Positions 32,114 through 42,380 of a DNA stretch of 64,000 bases are shown here, one piece after another (within the stretch, counting starts at the first letter, position 1; every line of letters begins with the position of its first letter). Source of the stretch: Vicia villosa. Taxonomy: Eukaryota; Streptophyta; Magnoliopsida; Fabales; Fabaceae. Position numbers and translations under genes: made by a program. The stretch covers positions 190,418,061 through 190,482,060 of the forward strand of contig NC_081183.1 in the NCBI RefSeq assembly GCF_029867415.1, written 5' to 3'. Below the pieces are notes generated by a model. That model ran no database searches. It was not told the DNA's origin and saw only the letters and a program-made list of their open reading frames with translations.

Positions 32114-35100
32114 TCACAAAAATTTTGTAAACACATCTGCTAATTGATCATCGGAGTTGACAAAGCTGGTGACAATGTCACCTGATTCAATCTTCTCTCT
32201 GACAAAGCGACAGTCGATCTCAATTTGTTTGATCCTCTCATGGAAGAATGGATTTGTAGCAATGTGCAATGCAACTTGATTATCACAAACGAGTGTCATT
32301 GGTCTTGCTTCTTCAATTTGAAGTCTTTAAGCAACTGTTTTAACCAAATGAGTCCACATAGTGCCATTGCCATGGCCCTATACTCTGCCTAGGCGCTTGA
32401 TCTTACAACTACATTTTATTTCTTACTTTTCCAAGATATAAGGTTTCCTCTAACAAGTACACAATACCTAGAGGTGGATCGTCTATCAATGGGTGACCCT
32501 GCCCAATCAGCATCAGAGTATCCAACTATCTGAGTATATCCTTCATCTTCATACACGAGGCCTTTTCCTGGAGCACATTTGATGTATCTCAGAATCCGGA
32601 CAACATCATCCATGTGTTCTTGGCAAGGAGAACTTAAGAACTGGCTTACCACACTAACTACAAAAGAAATGTCCAAACGAGTGGCAGTGAGATAACTCAA
32701 CTTTCCAACCAATCTCCTATACCTTCCTGAGTTAGATATGGGCTCTCCCTGATTGGGTAGGGGTTTGACACTTGGATCCATATGAGTATCAGCTGGTTTA
32801 GCGTTCAACAAACCTGTTTCTTCCAAAATATCCATAACATATTTCCGTTGAGAAATCACCAAACCATCTTTAGATTAGGTTACCTTAATACCCAAGAAAC
32901 AATGGAGTTTACCAAGATCTTTTGTCTGAAGTTGATTCGAGAAATGTTGTTTTAACTGGAGTATTCCCTGCTAATCATTGCCGATTATGACAATATTATC
33001 CACATATACAATAAGATAGATACACCTTTGGGAAGAGTGACGATAAAACACAGAATGATCAACTTCACTACGAGCCATACTAAGCTATTGTATTATAGTT
33101 CTGAATCTGCCAAACCAAGCTCTCAGAGATTGCTTAAGACAATAAAGAGACCTGTGTAACCTACAAACCATATTTGAGGACTCCCCCTGAGCAACAAACC
33201 TCGGTGGTTGCTTCATATATACTTCTTCTTCTTCAAGGTCACCATGTTAAAAGGCATTTTTTATGTCAAGTTGATGAAGAGGCCAATGTCGAATGGCTGC
33301 AATTACTAGAAGAAGTCTAACAGATGCCATCTTGGCTACAGGCGAGAAGGTATCACTATAATCCAACCCAAAAATCTCAGTGTGTCAATTGGCTACCAAG
33401 CGAGCTTTAAATTGATCAATCTTACCATTTGGACCAATCTTCACTATATAAAGTCAATGACAACCTACTAAAGATTTCCCAGGGGGTAGAGGAAATAGTT
33501 CCTAAGTACCACTACTTTGAAGAGCACACATTTTGTCAATCATTGCTTGCCTCCACTCAGGGTGAGATAGTGTTTAAACTGGCGTGTTAGGAATAGAAAC
33601 AAAAGACAAAGAAGACAAACAAGTATACTGCAAAGGGGAAAGACGATGATAACATAAATCAATATAATGTGGTGAAAGATTTCGTGTTTGACCTATATCT
33701 TTTCGAAGAGAAATCATAAGATCGGACTCAAGTTGCGGGTTCAGATCCAATGATGGCGAAGGCTTTGGAGTACAGTCTGCAATGACCTCAGGGACATGTA
33801 CTGTCTCAGGGATAGGTAGTTCCTCAGGGACAGGTACGACAAACATGGGTTGACGATGCTGATATATTTGAAGTGGGCTAGAAGTTAGGGGTAAACTGTA
33901 GGGCTCGAGTGATGGGGGATAATGGGAAATGGGACTTTCAGAAGAGGTGTGGGAGTATTGTCCTAAAGGGGTTCCGAAGTTACTTGGATGGACTCGAAAT
34001 ATGGAATAAACTCGAAGAAGGTAACATCGAGCGATATGAGATATCATTATAGAGTATGTGTGTAACAACGATAACCTTTTTGGGATCGATGATAACTAAG
34101 AAAGACACACTTTAATGATTGAGCTGATAGTTTATCAAGACCAGGAGAGAGATTGTGTACAATACATGTGGACTCAAAGACTCGGGGAGGAATTGGGTGA
34201 AGTGGAGAATTAGGAAAAAGGATTGAATGAAGGAATAGATTGTTAGGGACAGATGAGGGCATACGATTTATAAGGTAACATACCATTAGCAGAACATCCC
34301 CCCAAACCTGAAGTGAAACATTACCACGGAGAACTAGGGTCCGAGTGGTTTCAAGGAGATGCTTATTTTTGCGTTTGGCTACTCCGTTTTGTTGAGGTGT
34401 ATGAGAACAAGATGTTTGGTGGAGAATACCATGGATGGACATAAAAGTTTGAAATTGCTGGGATAAATATTCACAAGCATTATCATTTCTTAAGGTACGG
34501 ATAGACACACCAAACCGAGTTTTTATTTCTTTATAAAATTGTTCAAAACTAGAGAATAATTCATATCTATTTTTTATTAAAAATAACCATGTGCAACGTG
34601 AAAAATCATCAATAAAGGTGACAAAATATCTAGACTCAAGTGTAGAGACAATACGCGAGGGACCCCAAACATCGGAGTGAACTAAAGCAAAAAGGGACGA
34701 AGTTCGTTTATTGACTCGATTGGAAAATTGACTACGAGTGTGTTACCTAACTGACCACGACTCACAATGTAAATTAGACACCTTCGATAAACTTGACACC
34801 AACTTCTGTAGTTTAGGAAGACTAGGATGACCTAACTGAACATGGATAATGACTGGAGAATCTTTGGTTGAGCATGCCTGAGATGACACTGAGAGGTAAT
34901 AAAGGCCTTGAGACTCACATCCGACACCAATTGTCCATCCCGAACTCTGGTCTTGCAGGATAACATTACTGGTAATGAAGGTGACAATACAATCAAGAGA
35001 ACGAGTTAAACGACTGGTTGAAAGTAAATTAAATAGACAATTAGGTACATAGAGAATAGAAGTAACTGAGAGAGAAGGTAGAATTTGAACATGATCAATT

Positions 35101-35260
35101 CCTTCTGATCGGGTTTGAGAACTACTGGCAGAAGTTATAGTAGGTAAGAAACCCGAGGTAGATAGAGAAGTGAAAATATTTTTATTACCAGTAACATTAT
35201 CAGACGCGCCAGAATCAAGGACCCAAGATCTAAGAGAAGATGATTAAGAGAGGCAAGCGA
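32114..35260 (-). pseudogene. copia polyprotein (PR-IN-RT-RH), decayed
   Basis: Protease motif SWVLDSGASDNVTGN near 35235-35175. Integrase 34508-34047: LRNDNACEYLS, then TPQQNGVAKRKNKHLLETTR. Reverse transcriptase about 33590-32870, in broken frames, with the catalytic box reading YVDN (32995-33006) where YVDD is required. RNase H 32862-32114: the GYSDADWAGSPIDRRSTSRY block, then LVCDNQVALHIATNPFFHER and SDDQLADVFTK. Stops and frameshifts separate the pieces, for example the stop before 32862 and those at 33580-33600. Confidence 0.9.
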
Positions 35261-35693
35261 ATGAATTACTAGTGTGTGCAACCGAATCAGTAGAATCTGA
35301 GTTCTGATAATTTTGATATTACCTAAGAAAATCATCGTAGTTTGGCGTAAAGTTTTTTGGAGTAGCCATGAGTATCGGATCTGGAACAGTTTCACGGTGG
35401 CGAGTGTGGCGATAGAAAAATCGTCATGATCGGCCGGATCGAAGGAGGCGTTACTGCCGGTAGGGTTAGTTTGCTGGAAGGTCGCCGAAAACAATAGCGG
35501 CAACAACGGATGATGGCGGTATTCTGGTGGTGACCAGAGAAATTCAAAAACGAATGCCGAAATGAGTCACGGCAGTGTATAAATGGAAAACCGGAGTTAT
35601 GACACGGTTTGCCAAAAATTTCTCACCAAAAGAAAGTGGGTCTACTAGGTAAAGCACGGTAAATGATTGTCTCTCAGTAGGCTCTAGATACCA

Positions 35694-35862
35694 TGTTGAA
35701 ATACGAGAGACTAAGAGACATTTGAATAAACCATGTGTTTTAAAAAGCACTATGGAGACTTTATCATATATAAAGAGATTACAGCCAATTATATGATATA
35801 GTCGATGTGAGACTATTATTTTTGCAAATATTCTTAACACTATATATTCACAAATATCAACA
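35694..35862 (-). repeat. copia 5' LTR
   Basis: 169 bp partner of the LTR at 31874-32043. Confidence 0.92.
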
Positions 35863-35929
35863 GTTATTTACAAAAATTACATAATTCAAATTAATTCTAA
35901 GGGGACTAAGATATCATATACCCAACAGA

Positions 35930-36390
35930 CGAGTTGTGGTGGTCCAAGGGGACTAAGATATCACTCAAAAATGTTATTAAAGTAGTCTCAAAATAAAAAG
36001 TGATGGGATGTCCGCAACTGCCATTCAACAGCCATGCGTGCAGGGAGTGGATGCTATAAATTTAGATCATATGATGGAAGCGTGGAATGAAAGGCTCACT
36101 CCCATAGAGGATATAGAAGAGGTCCAGATTAGTTCCCTAGGTTTTCAAGTCACCAAACTAGACACCTCCCTGAGTGAAGTCGAAGAGGAGGAATCAATCG
36201 CCTTGTTGAGGAGGAATGTCGACTTATTTTCCTGGACGCCGACTAACATGCCAAGAATAGGTGACAGGGTGATCTGTCATCATCTCACCATTGATTCCAC
36301 CGTAAATCCATTATCTCCTAGAAAGCGTACTGTAAATCCAGGCCGGAGACAGTTATTACCTCCTTTAAACTCAAACTTGAATCTCTAAAT
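35930..36390 (+). pseudogene. Ty3/gypsy pol fragment (upstream of RT)
   Basis: One plus-strand frame at 36008-36388 reads EEEESIALLRRNVDLFSWTP, then TNMPRIGDRVICHHLTIDST and a truncated PLSPRKR. This is the segment just before the reverse transcriptase of Tat-type plant gypsy elements ('LL..N.D.FAW...DMPGI.p..i.H.L..dp...P..Q..R'). It is a short isolated scrap with no LTR found. Confidence 0.65.
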
Positions 36391-37072
36391 AATTCTCGTT
36401 CTACGTCTCAAATTCAAACGGAGATGGAGAATTAAAACTCAAACCCGACTCAAACGAATTTGAGTTAGGTTTGGATATTCCCACTCCACCACCATCCATT
36501 TAGTGAAATTATTTTTATTTTTTTAAATACTTATTTTTTCCAAAATCAAATCACACTATAGATAGTAAAATAAAATAATTTCAAAGAATTCTATACGTAT
36601 ATTTTAAATATTTTTAAGAGAAAAAGGGATATGTACTGACAGTGTAAAATATTTCTACACTTTCAACCAATCACAACCATGAATCTACTTAAAACACAAT
36701 TTTAATTTAAAAAAACTAATATGACATTGCAAGTGTAAATATTTTGATTGGTTGTATGTGTAAAGTTAGTTTACATTGTCAGTGCAGTACCTTTAAACTC
36801 TATTTTTAATAATAAATGCAAATTAAAATCGCAAAAAATTGTCTACGTATTTAATATTCTAAATTATTAAAAATAAATAATAATGTACATAATAAAATAA
36901 ACGGACATGTTTGGGTGAGTAGTAGTGTCTCCATTATCCAACTTTATTTTAATCGGAAAACACCCAAACCCAATCAAAATGGATTTTCTCCGTCAACTTT
37001 AGAACGAGTTAGAGTGGATACCTGCATATACAATTTTTGTTGCAGATACGATTTTTGTTGTCATGCCTAAAA
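36390..37072. mobile_element. Decayed hAT-like element interrupted by a MITE
   Basis: The left part 36390-36500 (GGAGATGGAGAATTAAAACTC..., TTGGATATTCCCACTCC.CC.CC) and right part 36900-37072 (AACACCCAAACCC..., GTGGATACCTGC, ending TTGTTGTCATGCCTA) resemble the two sides of the 'TAGGGATGGCAACAAAAA...' family. They flank the MITE at 36626-36797. Tentative. Confidence 0.3.
36626..36797. mobile_element. MITE copy B of the 'ACTGACAGTGTAAA' family
   Basis: Starts GGGATATGTACTGACAGTGTAAA and ends GTTTACATTGTCAGTGCAGTACC. It is inverted relative to the copy at 27247-27410, and shares with it subterminal CTAATCAAAAT/ATTTTGATTGG and TTTACACATA/TATGTGTAAA. Confidence 0.7.
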
Positions 37073-37451
37073 AAGTAGGTGAATTCTTATTTACCCATCT
37101 TTTCATTGTCATGTAAACATTTGTAGTCATTAATTAATTGTGAATTGCCACATCAGCAACTCTTCTCTCAATGATCCACATCACCTTTGGTGGTTACTAC
37201 AGAATTTTTGATCCTTCAACTGCATGGTGGGCTGCGACAGTTATGGCTGTGGAAGTTTCACCCTCACAGCTTCTCATGTTGCTGCAGTTATGTAAGGACC
37301 ATTACTCTGTGCCTCTCCACGTTCCAAACTGCACAATTGCAGTAATTATGTGTTTAAATGGCTTGCCTATTTATCAGTGATTTCATTCTTCTCTTTCCAT
37401 GCTTGCTAACTTCTGCGGTAATCATTCAGTGCAGTGTGAATTTGCATTATC

Positions 37452-39991
37452 ATGTCAAGGCCTGTTGAGAGAATAGCAGAGATCAATGATGGAAAAGAGC
37501 TTTGGAAGATTGTTGTTAGGATTCACCACCGATGGAAAGTTGTCTCCAACAGCAAGGAACATTTTAAAATGATCTTTGTTGACAAATTGGTGATTACCCT
37601 GTTTATGTTTCAGTATGTTTATCATTTACCTATGTTTGTATAGTTTGAATCATTTTTTGGTTTCTGCTGCAGGGAGATGATATTCATGCTGTTGTTCCAG
37701 CACCGCATGTGTCGGTTTTCACCGAAAAATGCTTATTAGGCCATACTTATACTGTATCTAATTTTAAGGTGGTGCCTTATGTTCTGGCATTCAGGGCATC
37801 GGGACACAGATATATGATAAAGTTTACTGCTGGAACGTCTGTTCTTGATGAAGACAAACATGAGATACCCCCGAAATCGATTTTATTTACAAGTTTTTCA
37901 GACATCATAACAGGGAGGTTTGACAAACATGTTCTGATTCGTGAGTATGGTTTTTGGTTTTTTTATTGTCTCATGTTTTGATGCATTATAGCCGTGTGAA
38001 ATTAATAAATTTATTTCAGATGTCGTTGGAATGGTGGATAGTATTGGTTATGCACAGACTGAGTCAGGTGCAAAGAAGCAGCAAATTAGCATGATGTTGC
38101 GTGATCACAGGTTTGTTTTTTTATACATTAGACTGCCTCATATATGAATCATGTTATATATCTTAATGTGTTGTGATCATGGTTTAGCAACAACATGTTG
38201 AACTGTACTCTGTGGGAATCATACGCGGATCAGTTCATCAAGTTTAACAAAGTTAGGGTTGCTGCATCACTACCTACAGTTGTGTTGCTTCAGTATGCCA
38301 AAGTGAAGGAAGAAGGTTATTCCATGACTTATTTTTTAAATTAATACTAAAACAACAAAATCTGTGATAAATATATTGACAAGGTGTAATTTGAATTTGC
38401 AGGAAAGTATCCTCTGTCTGTGACAAACACCTACAATGTGACCCTTTTATGTGTTGATGCTGATTTTCCGATCATGAAAGACTTTATTGATAGGTATGTT
38501 GATAGTGTCATCCATTTTATGCAATTATTTTTTTCATGTATGAATTTGATATTGATGCATGCTCTGCAGAATGCCTGAGGAGAGCAAGGTAACCCTCTCT
38601 GACCAACTTGGAGGGAATTCACAATATTCCTCCCAAAGTTCTGAAAATCAACAGCTCACTCCTGTGCAAAAATTGTTCTCAAAGGCTGTTGTTTTGCCTA
38701 TTGCTGAGATTATTCAACTTACGGATGTATGTCTTTCTATTTTCCTATATTATCGTAATTATAACCTCATTGTTTAGTGTGTCACATGTTTCTGATTTTG
38801 GCGGCTATTTGTCCAGGTTACATTTTGCGCTACTGTCGCTACAACAAAATTATTAGTAGCATCTCCGTTTGAATGGTTCTATCGTGCCTGCCATATGTGT
38901 CAATCTATAGCGCGCGGGGACAGCCCCCCCTTTGAGTGTGAAGCTGGTCATGAAACCATGGCTGAAGTCCTTAGGTTTTAGTTGTTCTCACCTAATAGAT
39001 GTTGTTTCAGTCATGTTTTTGATGTTTCTATGTTGTCGGCTTTTTTAACGGAATGACTTCTTATGATGTTCAGGTATAAGATTGAAATTGAGGTTACTCA
39101 CGGGGGCCAAAGCTGCAATTTTGTCTTCTGGAACAGAGAATGTGAAATGCTGTTGGGTTTATCTGCATCGCAACTTCGTAACACTATGATTCAGGTTATA
39201 TTTATATTGTGCAGACGAATTAGAATGTACTTTTCAATACTCTGTGTACACTAATATGGCCAGTTGTTTAAATAGGCTGGAATTACTGATCCATTGGACT
39301 TTCCGTTAGCACTTGATCAGTTGTTGAAGTTGGAAATGGCTATGAAGGTTAAGTGGCATCCACGCTGGAAGAACTGTTCCGTCGTTATGATTATAAAAAA
39401 TGATCCTAAGGAAAAATGGGGAACATATGAGGTCAGCTCTAATAAACTGACATTTGTTTTATAAAAGAGGACTTCATATTATAACAATTTTTGGCCTGAT
39501 TTTGTTTTTCTTTGGTAAATTCTCAAGGAACCTATTCCAATCCAAACTGTCGTACCTGATACTCTGGAGGTAGAAATTTTAAACTGTGTATGCATTTTTT
39601 TGCTTTTCCTGTGATTATGTTATATTGAAAACTGTGTTTAACAATATATAGATTAAAGAGAGTGTTGATGAAGCTAAAACAGATGCCAATGAAGACTGTG
39701 AATTGGTTACAGTAAGTCTCACTGCAACACAATTACCTACTTACATTTATATCAATATTACTAACACTTACCGACTTACATTTATATCAATATTCCTAAC
39801 TAATAGTCTTCATCGTGGCATTGCAGGACCTGGAAATTACATCTGAACACAAGCCTGATGCTGTCACACCTGGTGGTAAGAGACATCTTCCTGCTGCATC
39901 AAGTGAATCTATTGATTTGGACGGATTACATGATGGGGAACTGTCATCAAACAAGCTGAAGAAGATAATTAAAATGGAGAAGATTGATTAG
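37452..39991 (+). CDS. Helitron-encoded replication protein A 70-kDa-like protein (12 exons, 524 aa)
   Basis: Exons 37452-37589, 37673-37940, 38020-38110, 38188-38315, 38403-38493, 38570-38726, 38817-38974, 39074-39194, 39276-39431, 39528-39569, 39652-39711, 39827-39991. Phases agree throughout; total 1575 nt with no internal stop. The N-terminal half is a DUF223-type OB fold (ELWKIVVRIHHRWKV, FKMIFVDKLGDDIHAVV). The middle is a second OB fold (IHVVGMVDSIGYAQ, CTLWESYADQF). Residues about 316-336 hold the RPA1 C-terminal zinc motif (CHMC...CEAGH), followed by YKIEIEVTHG..C.FVFWNRECE. The acidic/basic tail ends KKIIKMEKID. Its likely role is binding single-stranded DNA during rolling-circle transposition (family knowledge). 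The frame and splice sites are intact. Confidence 0.88.
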
Positions 39992-40770
39992 GAATATTTT
40001 TACTTTGTGTGTGTTTTGCTTAGGTGTTTGTTATAAAAACTGAATGTTAGTTTCCTTTGCTTTTAATCATGTGTGTGATTTCATTTTCTGTAATAATTAG
40101 TGCATGAATACTGGCTATGTGCTTCTGTTATGTTCAATTTGATTTAAGAATTATCAATGGTTTCTTTGGCTTATTATATTCAAATGATTCAAATTGAACT
40201 ACATATTATATATACCATTATTAATTATTTTGATTCTTTTTGATCATATATCAAACATTCCATTTTAACTATACCTCTTATAACGGGGTGCTCCTTTTTT
40301 ATTATTTTTAATGTTAGTTACAATAATGATGTCGCAAAGAACGGTTTGTTTGGATTAGCAGAATTTAAGTTTTCTGTCATTACATTGTAAACTAAAACAT
40401 GGATTGTGTCTCACAAACAAACACCAGGACTTTTAACATTTGACTATGTTAACTATCAATAAATAATTTTATGTCTGATCTTACTATAATGTTGATACAA
40501 TATTATGGGACAGATTTCATTTTAACTAACAGCATATCAGAGCGGATTAATAGAATATAATAGGAGAACTTAAAAAATTTGTCCCGAAAACGATTATAGA
40601 TTAGATCTTCCAGTGGTCACAATATTACTGTGTTCACATTTTGGATAAAGTGCTTACAAAATAACATGTAGCTGAATATATATAACACAATGTACCAAAA
40701 TAACATTCCCAACATATAATGTAACCATTAAAATTCGGGTATAGTACACGGTTTGCAAATAGCAGTAGTT
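39992..40770. other. Spacer between convergent RPA-like and B3 genes
   Basis: 3' UTRs of both genes and AT-rich spacer. No other feature. Confidence 0.5.
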
Positions 40771-40773
40771 TCT

Positions 40774-41881
40774 TCATTGTCTTTCAACCTTCACATAGAT
40801 ATACGGAGAGAATCGCAGCATACTCCACGCTATTGTATCCCCATTACGCAGGTTAAGAGATTTGGCGAATTCGTACCATCCCAGGGCCATGTACTTTTCA
40901 TATGGCTGGGGTATTCCTTTTCTGTTAGCTTTGTGAACCTGACAGGTAACAATGTTCTTCGTCCTCACATCCAGCAGGTTGATTTCATCTTGAAAGCGAC
41001 GGAGGCATCTTTTGGCGATTTCCTTAGGGAAATGCTGCATACAAGAAATAAGGTAACTATTAACAATATATACTATTTACATTTTCAATAACATGCTGCT
41101 CATATTCAAATATCTCCTTACCATTACATTCTGCTGTGTAGATTTAGCATTTGTAACATGGGTGTTCCAGAAAAATTTTTGAGCCCCTGTAGAACTGTCT
41201 ACAGTAATGTCTGTACCGACCTTTGCTTTTTTCACCACTTTACCCTTTTGTTTCTTACCCTCTTTTGATCCATTTGGTTCACCAACTTCAGAAACTTTGA
41301 TTTCATCTGTGTCAATGTCTGTTGATTCCTCTTTTATCTTTACAGGTCCTGCATTGGGATTGCTTTTAACCCTTGCGCTATTTTGTGCGACAACATCAAC
41401 ATTCGTCACAACACGATCAGCGGTGACATTGCGCTATTTATTCCTGCGTTTTCTTTCCACCTTAGGATCGTACCCTATTTCCTTTACCAAATCTTCTATG
41501 ATTTCCATTGCCTGATCATTGCTGTTCCAACATCAAATATGGATTAAAAAGAAACCGCATATGAAGCATTCTTTACTAAGCAATAGTCATATGCCGAGCA
41601 ACGACGGGATATGAAATCCAACAATAAAAACCAACAATAGTCATTCAGTCACATTTGATTTCTTGACAAATACCACACATAATACAACGTGCGCTATATT
41701 GATACTACACCCATCACTAAATGTTGTTAAGTGTTATTACCACACTACCATATTTTGTATACCGGTATACCCTATTTTCTACGGCAAAGCAAAGGTGAAA
41801 TAAAATTATCTACTCATACCTGAAATCATTTTCATCATCAGAGGGAATACGCACAGAAGGACCACCGTGTGAAGATGCCAT
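40774..41881 (-). pseudogene. B3 DNA-binding domain gene inside the Helitron (3 exons, about 240 codons, one in-frame stop)
   Basis: Minus-strand exons 41881-41820, 41521-41122 and 41034-40774, with GT-AG introns and consistent phases. The start MASSHGGPSVRIPSDDENDF is followed by an acidic N-terminus, a Lys-rich linker (EGKKQKGKVVKKAKV) and a B3 fold: FFWNTHVTNA, then HFPKEIAKRCLRRF, INLLDVRTKNIVTCQV, YMALGWYEFAKSLNLRNGDT and a terminal YIYVKVE strand. B3 domains bind DNA in plant transcription factors. A TAG (41436-41434 on the plus coordinates) interrupts exon 2 after about 49 codons. Met at 41409 could restart and still give linker plus full B3. It lies convergent to RPA and divergent from Rep/helicase. 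Confidence 0.7.
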
Positions 41882-42380
41882 TGTCGGAATCCTAACCGCA
41901 GGCAGTTGCAATGCTAAACTTCTATTCAGTGCAATAGGAAACAAGTACTTGGTACATGCAGAAAGTGGGTTAACTGTTCAGTTTCTATTTACTTATAATA
42001 TTAGTTTTGACTTAAAGTCTTTTTAAAAGAGTAACACATCCATCAAATAAAATATTATAAATAACCTGTATAGATTAAATTAAATACATTTAACACACAC
42101 AACAGTTATAAGGGAGGGATAAGTAGTAATTTAAATCTATAACCATCATTCTATTCATATTCAGTTCCAACTTCATATATATTCAAGTATGAAAGAAAAA
42201 TTAAAATCAATACTGCATTCATGACATTTGAACCCACCAATACCCCTTCAATTAGAAACTGTAAACTTTTAGTATTCAAAAGCATGAAGTAGAATGCTAT
42301 ACCTCTCATATTGTGTGCATAAATCTATACAAATCAATCTTATTTATAGTATTAATATTCATCCTACTTTTGTGTTTGTG
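41882..42380. promoter_or_regulatory. Divergent promoter region between B3 and Rep/helicase genes
   Basis: 499 bp separate two start codons pointing away from each other. The sequence is AT-rich, with TATATATTC at about 42175 and ATTATAAATAACC at about 42053 as possible TATA boxes. No defined operator was seen. It probably serves both genes. Confidence 0.35.

Larger units (their letters stand above)
31874..35862 (-). mobile_element. Ty1/copia LTR retrotransposon, gag-deleted, 3989 bp
   Basis: Direct LTRs at 31874-32043 and 35694-35862 both start TGTTGAAATACGAGAGACTA and end AATATCAACA. Flanking GTTAT at 31869-31873 and 35863-35867 is a perfect 5-bp TSD. On the minus strand the 5' LTR is followed directly by TGGTATCTAGAGCC (tRNA-iMet primer site), and TTGAGGGAAAG precedes the 3' LTR. 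Internal order is protease, integrase, reverse transcriptase, RNase H, which is the copia order. The LTRs differ by very roughly 15%, so it is old. Only about 450 bp separate the primer site from protease, so almost all gag is missing. Confidence 0.92.

Noticed and set aside
37171..37380. 69-aa ORF upstream of the RPA-like gene
   Set aside because: No domain. It is not needed for the RPA frame and probably lies in the leader or 5' flank.
42294..42380. Upstream in-frame ATG of the Helitron Rep gene
   Set aside because: The added residues (YLSYCVHKS...) look non-conserved, and the spacing to the divergent B3 gene favours the start at 42381.
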